Positions 17,047 to 28,946 of a stretch of DNA of 64,000 bases are shown piece after piece. Source of the stretch: CAWAQA01 sp963784065 (GTDB taxonomy: Bacteria; Acidobacteriota; Vicinamibacteria; Vicinamibacterales; UBA2999); the NCBI GenBank assembly GCA_963784065.1, contig CAWAQA010000003.1, positions 1,178,001 to 1,242,000 of the forward strand, written 5' to 3'. The position numbers were made by a program, and so were the translations under genes. Numbering within the stretch: position 1 is the stretch's first letter; every line of letters begins with the position of its first letter. The notes beneath the pieces are model-generated. The model ran no database searches and had not been told where the DNA came from. It saw only the letters and a program-made list of their open reading frames with translations.

Positions 17047-17568
17047 TCAGGACGCCCGGACGCGACGAACCATCATCACTCGAAGATCGGCCCTGAGTCC
17101 GCCTGACGCCTCTGCTGCGCGCAGGCGGACGTGTTCCTCCGACAGGTCCCGGGCCTCGACGATCACGAAACCCCGACGCTCGTAGAACGGCGCGTTCCAG
17201 GGCACGTCACGGAACGTGGAGAGTGTCACACCGGGAAGCCCGGCGCCGATGGCCCACTCGCTGACCGCCTGCAGCAGCGTCGAGCCAATGCCGCGCCGCC
17301 CATGACTCGGGAGGACATCGATCTCTTCTATGTGCGCGAATCCGCCGACCTCGCTCACCAGGGCAAAGCCGACAGGCGTGTCGTCAACCGTCGCGACCCA
17401 CAGGTGCCCCGCCTTCTGCGCGTGCTCGAGCTCCTCGAGCGATGTCACGACGTCAAGCAGCTCCGCGCGCAGGCCGACCTGCTGCAGGTAACCGGCAAAC
17501 GCCGCGCCCGCGGCGCGCTCGATCGCAGGAAGCAGGCCGACGTCGCCGCGATGAGCGAGTCGAATCAC
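17047..17568 (-). CDS. GNAT-family N-acetyltransferase
   Basis: 173 residues from a GTG at 17568. That GTG overlaps the TGA of the preceding lipoprotein gene (GTGA, 17565-17568), which supports this start. GNAT features: VIRLAHRGDVGLLPAIERAA at the N-terminus, VATVDDTPVGFALVSEV, then motif A HIEEIDVLPSHGRRGIGSTL with the acetyl-CoA pyrophosphate loop R-R-G-I-G, and motif B WNAPFYERRGFVIV. It is the last gene of an MFS transporter/lipoprotein/GNAT operon. The acceptor substrate is unknown. Confidence 0.9.
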   Translation of the reverse strand: MIRLAHRGDVGLLPAIERAAGAAFAGYLQQVGLRAELLDVVTSLEELEHAQKAGHLWVATVDDTPVGFALVSEVGGFAHIEEIDVLPSHGRRGIGSTLLQAVSEWAIGAGLPGVTLSTFRDVPWNAPFYERRGFVIVEARDLSEEHVRLRAAEASGGLRADLRVMMVRRVRAS

Positions 17569-18202
17569 CGCTCTGCCAGCGCCAGGGCGTCCTTCCCGGC
17601 GAACTTCTCCGGCTCGATTCGTCCAAGCGGTTTGTCCAAGCGCGTTCCGGATCTCGACCCACCACACCGATTCCGGCTTGTCGCGGATTTCACCGATGCA
17701 GCGCGCCGGCTCCTCGTCGCACGCGCCATCCAGGAACGTGCTGCCATCCACGTTCCGGTGGACGTCGCCGTGCATGCGTGGCGGTGAAGAATCCCTCGCC
17801 TTCATAGGTGAGAAGCTGCAGCACCTCTCCCGGCTCGACGTGGATGGCGCCGGATGCGGTCGACAGATCGACCGCCTTGCGGAAGATGACGCTACCCGGC
17901 TTCAGCGTGATGACCACGCCGGTCAGCGCCGTGACTCGATCGTGGATCCCGACGTGGAACGCGACAGGAGCAGTGGCGCTGCGCTCCGTAAAGGCGTCCA
18001 CCTCGTCGATCGCCGTCCACTCGCGGTAGACACAGCCCTCGAACGGACAGGCGCCCTGGTCTTCGAAGGGAACTGGAGGCAGGGGAACGTCGGCGGTCTG
18101 GGACGGTTCGGCGGGGGGCGGTTCAGGTTCGACTGGCGGCGAGCAGGCCACGGTGATGGCAGAGATGACGATGACCAGGAGCGTGACGCGGTGCATCTTC
18201 AA
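17565..18202 (-). CDS. SH3-like lipoprotein, two frame changes (near 17780 and 17610)
   Basis: The ATG at 18202 overlaps the stop of the MFS gene by four bases. A lipoprotein signal (MKMHRVTLLVIVISAITVAC, Cys20) is followed by a Pro/Glu-rich linker. The body has CPFEGCVYREWTAI, VITLKPGSVIFRKAVDLST and LQLLTYEGEGFFTAT. It continues in a second frame (DGACDEEPARCIGEIRD, SVWWVEIRNALGQTAWT) and a third (PEKFAGKDALALAER), stopping at 17565. The joined product, about 212 residues, reads as one or two bacterial SH3-like modules ending in the familiar W-V-E-I-R-x(4)-G-x-T-x-W-T pattern. Two single-base errors explain the breaks. Confidence 0.72.
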
Positions 18203-19524
18203 TCCGGTTTGTCCCGCCTGGCTGCCGCGACGCCTGCCGCCGCCATCGCCGCGATGACGGCCGGTATCGTGGCCGCCCAGAACACCTGCCGCATGCCGGT
18301 CCCCTGCGCCAGTAACTGGCCGCCGACGACGGGACCGACGATCGATCCGATTCTACCGATTCCCAGGGCCCAGCCGACGCCGGTCGAGCGCATGCGCGTC
18401 GGATAGAACTCGGAGCTCAGCGCATGCGACGCGTTCTGTCCGCCGATGATGCCGACACCGGCGCAGGTAATCGTCAAGGCGAGCAGCGGAACAGATGCCC
18501 CGGCGGCGCCGATGAGGTAGATACAGACCGCGGCCCACACGTAGCAGACGGCGAGCACCGCGAATGAAAAATGCCGATCGAGCACACGGCCGAGGACGAG
18601 AGCTCCGCCGATCCCTCCGATCTGGAACAGCGAAGTCAGCCGGATGGCCGTCCCGACCGGAATGCCCGCATCGCTGATGATGGTCGGCAGCCAGCTGTTG
18701 AGGAAGAACAGGTTCAGGAGGTTCATGAAGTACACGGTCCAGATGAGCACCGTGGGAACGGTTCGTCCTTCCGTGAACAGCTGCTTGACGAGAAACCCGC
18801 CGGACTGATGCTCGTCGACGCCGGGCGAGAGCTGCGCGGGGATCGCGGCTCCGGGCGCGAGTCGCGCGAGGTATTGCCTGACGCGCGCATCCTCTCCGCC
18901 TTTGACCACGAGGAAGCGGATGGAGTCGGGAAGCAGGACGAACGCCGCCGCGGCGATCGCGATCGGCACCACCCCTCCCACCACGAACACGGACTCCCAC
19001 CCGTATCGCGGGATGATTGCGGCCGCAACGAGTCCGCCGACGGCGGCGCCGAGGGAGAAGCCGCAGATCATCATGGTCACCGCACCCGCGCGGCGGCGGC
19101 GCGGCATGTATTCCGAGGTCAGCGCGATCGCATTCGGCATCGCGCCGCCCATGCCGAGGCCGGTCAGGACACGGAAGGCCATGAGCGTATTCACCGACTC
19201 CGCGGTCGCGGTGAGGAGCGAGCCGATGCCGAAGACCAGCACGGAGATCACGAGCACCGGCTTGCGCCCGACCCGATCGGCGAGCGGGCCGCTCACCAGG
19301 GCGCCCACCATCATCCCGACCAGGCCGCTCGAGATCACCGAGCCGAGGACGCCGCGCGGAATCTGCAGCGCCGCCGACAGCGCGGGCGCGACGAATCCCA
19401 TCGCCTGCGCGTCGAACCCGTCCACGAACACGATGAGCGCACACATGCCGGCGACCAGCCACTGATAGCGGCCGACCGGCCGTTCGTCGATGAATTTCCG
19501 GATGTCGAGAACCGTGTCTGGCAT
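18199..19524 (-). CDS. MFS transporter, aromatic acid:H+ symporter-like
   Basis: 441 residues with 12 predicted membrane helices. Signatures of the AAHS branch (PcaK, VanK, BenK) are visible: LIVFVDGFDAQAMGFVAPAL in TM1, PLADRVGRKPVLVISV in the loop 2-3 motif, and FRVLTGLGMGGAMPNAIALT. Loop 8-9 is the weaker GRVLDRHFSF. These transporters import protocatechuate, 4-hydroxybenzoate and related acids. No aromatic catabolic gene is adjacent, so the substrate is only a family guess. The downstream lipoprotein and GNAT genes overlap it in sequence. Confidence 0.9.
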   Translation of the reverse strand: MPDTVLDIRKFIDERPVGRYQWLVAGMCALIVFVDGFDAQAMGFVAPALSAALQIPRGVLGSVISSGLVGMMVGALVSGPLADRVGRKPVLVISVLVFGIGSLLTATAESVNTLMAFRVLTGLGMGGAMPNAIALTSEYMPRRRRAGAVTMMICGFSLGAAVGGLVAAAIIPRYGWESVFVVGGVVPIAIAAAAFVLLPDSIRFLVVKGGEDARVRQYLARLAPGAAIPAQLSPGVDEHQSGGFLVKQLFTEGRTVPTVLIWTVYFMNLLNLFFLNSWLPTIISDAGIPVGTAIRLTSLFQIGGIGGALVLGRVLDRHFSFAVLAVCYVWAAVCIYLIGAAGASVPLLALTITCAGVGIIGGQNASHALSSEFYPTRMRSTGVGWALGIGRIGSIVGPVVGGQLLAQGTGMRQVFWAATIPAVIAAMAAAGVAAARRDKPD

Positions 19525-19614
19525 GGACGTCGCGGTTTTCGTCCGATTCTACAGCGTGCGGCGCACGTGCATGGATTCGGCACGACGGCGCCAGCCCGCC
19601 GCAGCGGACGGCGG

Positions 19615-20037
19615 TTACGGCGATCGCCGCGCTGCACCCCTGCCGGACATCTCGGGACCGCCAATGCCGACGATCGTCACCTTCGCCGTGCGCCTGATCT
19701 CGCGGCCGTCGTTCTGCCGCAGGATCGCGGTCACCACGTACTGTCCCGGCGTCATGCGCTTGATCGCGTACTGGTGCCTGGCAGCCGCGCGCGCGCCCTC
19801 CAGCGTGATCGCGTGCGCTCCGCCTGACAGGTCATCGCCCACCCACTCGATGGTGACCTCCCGGCTGCGCGCGTCGGGCTCGACGCGCAGGCGGACGACG
19901 ACGTCCGTCTCGGCAGGCGCCATGGAGGCGGACATCGTCATCGCCAGCGCCTCCGGCTTCTGTTCAGCGGCCAGGGCGCTACCGCCGGACACGGCCGTGA
20001 TGACGGCGCACAACACGAGGTATGAATGGTGCGACAT
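19615..20037 (-). CDS. Secreted hypothetical protein, single Ig-like domain
   Basis: 140 residues from the ATG at 20037, with AGGAGGG about ten bases upstream. A signal peptide (MSHHSYLVLCAVITAVSGGSALAAE) is followed by ~110 residues of predicted beta strands: TDVVVRLRVEPDARSREVTIEW, HAITLEGARAAARHQYAIKRM, GQYVVTAILRQNDGREIRRTAKVTI. This is compatible with an Ig-like or Fn3-like fold. I do not recognise the family. It is divergent from the sorbosone-type dehydrogenase gene, about 200 bp away. Confidence 0.72.
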   Translation of the reverse strand: MSHHSYLVLCAVITAVSGGSALAAEQKPEALAMTMSASMAPAETDVVVRLRVEPDARSREVTIEWVGDDLSGGAHAITLEGARAAARHQYAIKRMTPGQYVVTAILRQNDGREIRRTAKVTIVGIGGPEMSGRGAARRSP

Positions 20038-20238
20038 GAGTGTTGACCCTCCTGTCCACCTGCCCGAGCAACGGCGGTACCATCGCCCGCATGCGCGAAG
20101 CGCTGAATCACGCCTGAAATCGCGCGCGTCGATTATGGGTCTGGACAAATATGTGGTTTCTCTGTGTTGAGGATACGTAAACGGCGGTATAGGCTCCTGG
20201 GATACGATCGCGCGTCAACTCTTGTGAGGATGCAGATC

Positions 20239-21659
20239 ATGAAGCCTGGACATCTCGTGTTCCGCCGGCAGCTCCGGCACGCCGTCGCGATCCTCGCTCT
20301 CGGCGTGGTGCCGTCCGGCAGCCTGTTGCTGGCGCAGAAGAACTCGGTGCTGCCGCAGCCGCAGGCGGATCGGTTGCCTCCGGTGGCCGTGCCGACCCCG
20401 TCGCGGGGCTCGCTCGTGGACAAGCCGGCGGCGGTGATGCCGGCCGTCCCGGCCGGGTTTACGGTGAGCATCTATGCCGAGCTCCAGGCGCCGCGCATGA
20501 TGGTCTATGCGCCCAACGGCGACCTGTTCGTCAGTTCCCCCGCCACCAACACCATCACCGTCCTGCGCGATGCCAACAACGACGGCGTCTTCGAACAGCG
20601 CGGCGTCTATGCCCAGGGGGAAACCGCCGGTCGCGGCGCCGCCCCGCAGGCGGCCAGCCCGCACAGGCGGCGCGCGGCGCCGGTGCCGCGGCGTCGCCGG
20701 CGCAGGTGAACCCGGCCGTCAACGGTCCGGTGCTCGGCGCCAGCGCGCCGGCGTGCGCGCCGCCGCCCGCCTTCCACATGCCGGGACCGGGCACGGTGGC
20801 GGCGCCGTTCGGCATGGCCTTCAACAACGGCTATCTCTACGTCGGGAATACGGGCTCGCTGGTCCGATTCAGGTACAGCAACGGCGATCTGCAGGCGCAG
20901 GGAGCGCCCGAGAAGCTGCTCGACCTGCCCGTTGGCGGCCATTCCACGCGCAACATCGTCTTCAACCGCGCGGGAACGAAGATGTACGTGACCGTCGGAT
21001 CGCAGTCCAACAACAACGCCGGCGAGGACTGCCGTCGCGCGGCGGTGCTCGAGTTCAACCCGGACGGATCGGGCTACCGCGTCTACGCGTCGGGCCTGCG
21101 GAACCCGGTCGGGCTGACGCTGCAGCCGGGCACCGATACGTTGTGGACCACCGTCAACGAGCGCGACAACCTCGGCGACGACCTCGTCCCCGACTATGCC
21201 ACGTCACTCAAGGACGGCGGGTTCTACGGGTGGCCGTATTCCTACATCGGCAAGCATGCCGATCCGCGCTACGTCGGCGCGTTTCCCGATCTCGTGAACC
21301 GGGCGATCGTGCCGGACGTGCTGATCCCGTCGCATTCCGCCGCGCTCGGCATCGCCTTCTACACCGGCACCCGGTTCCCGCAGCGGTATCGGAATGGCGC
21401 GTTCGTCGCGCTGCACGGATCGTGGAACCGCTCGGTCGCGTCGGGCTACAAGCTCGCGTTCTTCCCGATGATCAACGGCCGTCCCGGTCCGCTCGAAGAC
21501 TTCATGACCGGCTTCCTGGTCAACGACGGCGAGGGCGGGGTCACCATCGAGCGCTGGGGACGCCCCGTGGGCGTGGCGATGTCACCGGACGGCGGCCTGC
21601 TCGTCTCCGACGACGGGGGTCACCGAATCTGGAAGGTCACCGCCGCGCCGGGCCGCTAG
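20239..21659 (+). CDS. Sorbosone/glucose dehydrogenase-like beta-propeller, frame change near 20640-20700
   Basis: The start is at ATG 20239 (AGGA at 20227-20230); residues 1-33 are a signal peptide. The first part (VPAGFTVSIYAELQAPRMMVY, LFVSSPATNTITVL) and the second (from about 20706: FGMAFNNGYLYVGNTGSLVRF, HSTRNIVFNRAGTKMYVTVGS, CRRAAVLEFNPDGSGYRVYA, SGLRNPVGLTLQPGTDTLW, ERDNLGDDLVPDY, GFYGWPYSYIG) are consecutive pieces of one GSDH-type propeller. They are separated only by a low-complexity Ala/Pro/Gln linker in which the frame is lost. Such proteins oxidise sugars or act as periplasmic PQQ enzymes; PQQ use is not proven here. The product is ~473 residues and secreted. Confidence 0.87.
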
Positions 21660-21677
21660 CGACAGCGCGAACCTGGA

Positions 21678-21726
21678 GAGGCGGGCCTTTTCAGACCCGC
21701 CTCCCGCCGGGTCCACAGGACCCGGC
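21678..21726. terminator. Paired hairpins between convergent genes
   Basis: Hairpin 1: GAGGCGGG (21678-21685) with CCCGCCTC (21696-21703), loop CCTTTTCAGA. Hairpin 2: GCCGGGTCC (21706-21714) with GGACCCGGC (21718-21726), loop ACA. They lie between the stops of the propeller dehydrogenase (21659) and the aminotransferase (21733) and probably terminate both. There is no T-run. Confidence 0.7.
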
Positions 21727-21732
21727 CTGCGC

Positions 21733-22909
21733 TCACGCGCTCGTGGCAAAGAAGCGCCGCAACCGCTCGACCGCTTCCGAAATCTCCGCCGAGCTCGCGT
21801 AGCCGTACGAGAGGCGCAGGAACCCCTCGCCGCTCGCCCCGAACGCGGAGCCTGGAATCGTGACGACGTGCGCCCGCTCGATGAGCGCGTCCGAGAGCCG
21901 CCGGGAATCCTCGCAGCCGTCGATGCGGGCAAACGCGAACAGGCCGCCGCGGGTTGGAGCCCACCTGCACGCCCGGAATGCTCGCGAGTCCTTCCGCGAG
22001 TATGCGGCGGCGCTGGCGCAACTCCTCGTGGAACGATGCCGGGTACGACCAGCTTTCCCTCACGGCGGCCTCCGCGGCCATCTGCGATATGACCGGCGCG
22101 CAGATGATCATCGCGTCCTGGACCTTCACCGCCTGCTCGCACACCGACGCATCCGCAAGCACGTACCCGACCCGCCAGCCCATCATCCCGAACGACTTCG
22201 AGAACGTGCCGATGACAACGACGTTCTGCCGCCAGTCCGCCACCGATGCGGCGCTCCAATGGACGCCCTCGTAGACGAAGTGCATGTAGGTCTCGTCGCT
22301 GAAGACCACGATGCCGCGCGCCGCGGCCTCGCCGACGATGAGCCGTCCCTCCTCCGCGGCGACGGGGGCGCCCGTGGGGTTGCTGGAGTTGCAGAGGACG
22401 ATGGCTTTGGTGCGCGGCGCGAGGTGCGGCTCGATGTCAGCCCAGCGCACCCCGAACGTGACGCGATCCGCCACCGGCGCCTCGACCGGCCTGGCGCCCA
22501 GCGCCACGATCGCCATCTGGTGGTTCGTGAAATACGGCGCCGGCAGGATCACTTCGTCACCCGGATCGACCATCGTCGTCAGCGCCAGCGTAAACGCGTG
22601 ATTCGCGCCCGCCGTGATGACGAGATCGTCTTTGCCAATGGTGGTGCCGATGGCATCTTCGAGCCGCGCGGCCAGCGCGCTGCGCAGGCTGGGCAAGCCG
22701 GGATCGGTCGCGTAGCGATTGACCTCCGGCGTGTCCACTGCGGCACGCGCGGCCCGCAGCGCAGCCTCGGGCGGAGCAAAGAACGGTACAGCCTGTCCGA
22801 GGGAGATGACGTGATGGCCCGCCGCCCGCAACTCGGCGGCACGCCTGTTCAACGGATCGAACGGCGGCAGGTCGATGCTCTGGATGCTGGATCGAGTCAG
22901 GCCGGTCAC
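21733..22909 (-). CDS. PLP-dependent class I/II aminotransferase, frame change near 21960
   Basis: The start is a GTG at 22909. Fold-type I features: LGQAVPFFAPPEAALRAA, ANHAFTLALTTMVDPGDEVI, LPAPYFTNHQMAIVALGA, CNSSNPTGAPV (Asn and substrate loop), VFSDETYMHFVY (Asp), and the PLP lysine in IGTFSKSFGMMGWRVGYV. After IPGVQVG the frame changes. The other frame continues with GGLFAFARIDGCEDSRRL, HVVTIPGSAFGASGEGFL and RLSYGYASS (substrate-carboxylate Arg), and stops at 21733. The total is ~391 residues, normal for aspartate-aminotransferase-like enzymes. The amino-acid substrate is unknown. Confidence 0.88.
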
Positions 22910-22994
22910 ACGAGCGGATTATGATACACGCACGCAGCGCCGACTTCGGCTCACCCGGACCAGGGGTCTGCCCCCTTCCCGCCTCGCCCTCACA

Positions 22995-23813
22995 TCATCG
23001 CTGGCACACCGGGCAGAAGAACGTCGAGCGTCCTGCCTGAACGATCCGCCTGATCACCCCGGGGCAGCCGCGCCGCGGACAGCGTTGCCGTTCGCGGTCG
23101 TAGACACGGAAGCGGTCCGTACCACCCGGCCGATGACTGCTAGCAATCGCGTCCTTCAGAACGGCCCTGATGGCGCCGACCAGGTCGCGCGCTTGCGGTC
23201 GTGGCGCGCCCGACCTGGTGACGAGTGTTGACGCCCGCCGTTTCGGCGACAGGCGGGCCCGGTGCAGCGCCTCGCACACGTAGATGTTGCCAAGCCCCGA
23301 GACCACGCGCTGGTCCGAGAGCGCCGCCTTCAAGGAGGTCTTCTTCCGCGCGAGCGCTTGCGCCAGGACAGCGGCGTTGAACCCGCGGCCGAGCGGCTCG
23401 GGGCCGAGCGCCCGCAGCACCGGAGCGTCGGGGTCGTCGCCGCCACGGAGAATTTTCATGAACCCGAAGCGGCGCGGATCGTTGAAGACCACGGCTGCAC
23501 CCGAGGACATCTCGAAGATGACGTGATCGTGGGTGGCGGGCTCGCGCTCGCGCCGCCGTCCGCGCAGCACGCGGAACGATCCGGACATGCCGAGGTGCAT
23601 GAGCAGCACATCTCCCGAGGAGAGCTCGGCCAGGAGGTATTTCGCGCGTCGCGTCAGGGTGCGCACCGTCTGCCCTTCGAGGCGGGGAACGAAATCGGCC
23701 GGCAGCGGGTAGCGCAGGTCGGGACGACGGGCGCACACGCGCTCGATGCGCGCCCCTTCCATCACGCGCCGCAGTTGCCGGCGGACGTATTCGACCTCGG
23801 GAAGCTCGGGCAC
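22995..23813 (-). CDS. mutM: Formamidopyrimidine-DNA glycosylase (Fpg)
   Basis: 272 residues. It excises oxidised purines such as 8-oxoguanine and nicks the abasic site. The N-terminus MPELPEVE exposes Pro2 (the Schiff-base nucleophile) and Glu3 after Met removal. LLMHLGMSGSFRV, HDHVIFEM, FNDPRRFGFM and the helix-two-turn-helix RVVSGLGNIYVCEALHRARL are all present. The C-terminal zinc finger is of the C-x4-C / C-x2-C subtype: CPRRGC ... GRSTFFCPVCQR. All catalytic residues are intact. It is monocistronic and divergent from the small gene at 24051. Confidence 0.96.
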   Translation of the reverse strand: MPELPEVEYVRRQLRRVMEGARIERVCARRPDLRYPLPADFVPRLEGQTVRTLTRRAKYLLAELSSGDVLLMHLGMSGSFRVLRGRRREREPATHDHVIFEMSSGAAVVFNDPRRFGFMKILRGGDDPDAPVLRALGPEPLGRGFNAAVLAQALARKKTSLKAALSDQRVVSGLGNIYVCEALHRARLSPKRRASTLVTRSGAPRPQARDLVGAIRAVLKDAIASSHRPGGTDRFRVYDRERQRCPRRGCPGVIRRIVQAGRSTFFCPVCQR

Positions 23814-24050
23814 CGATCGTTCTCCACATCCTCCGTTCGAACCGCCAAAGCCCTGCAGTGTCGCACAGCGGCACGCCGCGCATCGCCGGGACGTTGAGCG
23901 TATCGCCTCGTGTGACCAGCGATGGGCCGCGCCGTATGTCGACGGTGTTACAACATCGTCTCTTCCTCAAGGACAGGCGACACGATCGTCGGTCTCGTCT
24001 GGAAGGGAACACATCATGCTTCAGGGAACGCAGGTCGAGGAGGCCGAAAC

Positions 24051-24446
24051 ATGGCAAATGACCCATCTCTCGTTCCCGGTGTCGCGCCCATCGTGCTCGT
24101 GACCGCCGCCAACGAGGAGCGCCACCCCGAGGTGCGCGTCGCCGCCACACGCGATCACGAGGTCATTCAGCGCTGGGCGTCCGAGCACAAGGCCGAGCCG
24201 GCGACAGGCGAGCGCACCTCGTCGGGCGAGGGTACGGTGAACATCAACGACGGTGACGCCGGCATCCGCTTCAACTTCCCCGCGGTGGGCAGATTCCGCC
24301 CAATCACGTGGGACGAGTGGTTCGGCAATTTCGAACGGCATGAACTGGTGTTCGTATACGAACGCGACACCCCCGGCCGCAGCCAGAGCTACCGGTACCG
24401 GCTGGTGACGCTGGACGCGCTGCAGGGCGGACCGGCGCTTCTGTAG
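24051..24446 (+). CDS. Hypothetical protein, 131 residues
   Basis: The start at ATG 24051 is well supported by GAGGAGG seven bases upstream. The open frame extends further upstream, but that part has no ribosome site. There is no signal peptide or membrane segment. The protein looks like a small soluble fold: PIVLVTAANEERHPEVRVAA, then an acidic stretch with NINDGDAGIRFNF, and FRPITWDEWFGNFERHELVFVY ending in a strand-rich SYRYRLVTLDALQ. I do not recognise the family. A strong terminator hairpin follows directly. Confidence 0.75.
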   Translation: MANDPSLVPGVAPIVLVTAANEERHPEVRVAATRDHEVIQRWASEHKAEPATGERTSSGEGTVNINDGDAGIRFNFPAVGRFRPITWDEWFGNFERHELVFVYERDTPGRSQSYRYRLVTLDALQGGPALL

Positions 24447-24455
24447 GGTTGGGGC

Positions 24456-24479
24456 GAGGCGGACCGAAGGGTCCGCCTC
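24456..24479. terminator. Perfect 10-bp hairpin between convergent genes
   Basis: GAGGCGGACC (24456-24465), loop GAAG, GGTCCGCCTC (24470-24479). It sits between the stop at 24446 and the nrdJ stop at 24511 and is likely a bidirectional terminator. Confidence 0.8.
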
Positions 24480-24510
24480 TATGAAAGACCAGCTGGCAGT
24501 GGCCGGCTGC

Positions 24511-27432
<2,922 letters not shown>

Positions 27433-27648
27433 GCTCTTTCCTCCGAACGTCACCCCGGGTCACGGGACCCGGGCTTTAGGGACGCGCCTACCCCTGAAGG
27501 AACGTCCGAACAAGCGTGCTGCTGATATGCGCCGAGGTGACCTGGAGACTTACGGGTCGGCTGGAATGCTGGGAGCGCCCTGCCTTCATAACCTCGTTTT
27601 GCGCCCGGTCAGGATGCGCCCACCTGATCGCCGTTGTCAACGGTAAAA

Positions 27649-27696
27649 CCACAATATGTAGCGCTGATGTTTTAGGTCAGTCGCTATATCTGGCTT
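27649..27696 (-). promoter_or_regulatory. Tandem NrdR boxes upstream of nrdJ
   Basis: Read on the minus strand, the distal box is AAGCCAGATATAGCGA (27696-27681) and the proximal box is GCGCTACATATTGTGG (27664-27649). Against the NrdR consensus ACACTATATATTGTGT they match at about 10 and 12 of 16 positions. They start 32 bp apart, the three-turn spacing typical of NrdR sites. A TACAAT (about 27701-27706) just upstream of the distal box could be a -10. The leader from 27648 to 27433 holds no further signal I can name, except a CCCGGGTC/GACCCGGG hairpin (about 27453-27472) next to the ribosome site. Confidence 0.8.
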
Positions 27697-28096
27697 TTCA
27701 TTGTACAGCGGTGTCAGTCGGGTACGGCTGCTGAGGTAGAGGGCTGGAGGAGGCACTTTTCAGCGCCTCCCCGGGTGCACAGGCAGGCTTGCTTTGGTGG
27801 GGTGGACCCCGCCACTTTCGCTGCGGGGTGGGTAACTTTCAATCTGTGACCGTAAAGAGCAGGGGGCGTGCCAAGGCGGCAGGAAGCGGCAGCGATGAAG
27901 AGTGCTCGACACCACTGCGGATTCAGCGCGTTTTTCTCGTCCCACCGCCTCAGGAGTACGTCGCGCGCGACTCATCCGCACGAGGAACTGGGCAGTGGAA
28001 GGCTCCCGCTATGTAAAAGGATGGACATTATTATTCAGCGAACCGTGGGCGGCGATCGCTCGTCCAATGCATCGCCAGCCCTGCAGGAGTACGCCG
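27697..28096. other. Gene-free stretch with two strong hairpins
   Basis: No coding region is supported here. Two hairpins are visible: GGAGGC/GCCTCC (27749-27770, loop ACTTTTCAGC) and ACCCCGC/GCGGGGT (27806-27829, loop CACTTTCGCT). Their loops resemble that of the hairpin at 21678-21703, so they may belong to one interspersed family. The rest should contain the divergent promoters of nrdJ and of the gene at 28097, but I can identify no clear -35/-10 for the latter. Confidence 0.6.
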
Positions 28097-28946
28097 ATGC
28101 TGACGCGACTGTTCATTGCGCTGGGTCTCCTCGCCGCCATCGCCACGCCGTCCGCGCAGACAGACCTCGACGCGTTCATGGCGCGCGTGCTCGCCCGCCG
28201 CGACGAGAACTGGAAGAAACTGCAGCAGTACGTGCTCGAGGAGCGGGAGACGTTCCGGATTGACGGCGCCGCAGGCAGCCGTCTCTTTGGTTTCGAGCGC
28301 GAGTATTCCTGGTTCATCCGCGACGGCGTCTTCATTCGCAGTCCGGTGAAGGCGGACGGCGTCGCCATCGACGAGGCCGAGCGGCGGCAGGAGGAGAACC
28401 GGTGGCTGCGGCGCGAGCAGCGGCGGGAAGCCCGTCGCGTGGCGCGCGGCCTCGAGGGACTGGAGCCGCGGTTCGTCTCGTCCGCCTACTTCCTCGAGTT
28501 CAAGTTCGACCCCGGGCAGTACGCCCTTGCCGCACGCGAGCAACTCGACGGACGCGAGGTTCTCCGCATCGAGTACTACCCGACCAAACTGTTCACCGAG
28601 GGACGTACGCGTCCCAACCGCCGCGCACGCGAACGGGACGACCAGATAGAGGAGAAGATGAACAAGGTCTCCCTCGTCACGCTCTGGGTCGATCCCGCCG
28701 AGCACCAGATCCTGCAGTACCGAGTTCCGCAACATCGACATGGACTTCCTGCCCGGCCGCGCCCTGGCGCGCGTGGACAGTCTCTCGTCGTCGATGCGCA
28801 TGGGCGAGCCGTTTCCCGGTGTCTGGCTCCCGCGCTCGATCGGAATGCGAGTCGAAGGCACGCTCGCGACGGGCAGCATGAGCGGCCGCTACGACGTCGA
28901 GTATTACGACTACCGGCTTGCGGACGTCAGCATCCGGGTCCGATGA
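28097..28946 (+). CDS. Secreted hypothetical protein paired with a BamA-like gene; frame change at 28721
   Basis: The start is at ATG 28097 (AGGAG upstream); the signal peptide is MLTRLFIALGLLAAIATPSAQ. The body is rich in charged helices and strands: ARRDENWKKLQQYVLEERE, FGFEREYSWFIRDGVFIRS, SAYFLEFKFDPGQYALAARE, REVLRIEYYPTKLF. At 28721 one extra C breaks the frame after HQILQY. The proper continuation is EFRNIDMDFLPGRALARVDS, ending SGRYDVEYYDYRLADVSIRV at 28946. The ~282-residue whole has the look of a LolA-type periplasmic protein, but this is only a fold-level impression. Its TGA overlaps the ATG of the downstream outer-membrane gene. Confidence 0.75.

Noticed and set aside
18199..19524. 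Aromatic catabolism cluster around the MFS transporter
   Set aside because: The neighbours are a lipoprotein, GNAT and unrelated genes; no dioxygenase, decarboxylase or ring-cleavage gene is in the window.
27433..27648. Cobalamin riboswitch in the nrdJ leader
   Set aside because: B12-dependent enzymes are often preceded by one, so I looked for the B12 box and the conserved paired regions. Segments such as GTGACCTGGAGACTTACGG do not line up with it. NrdR boxes are present instead.
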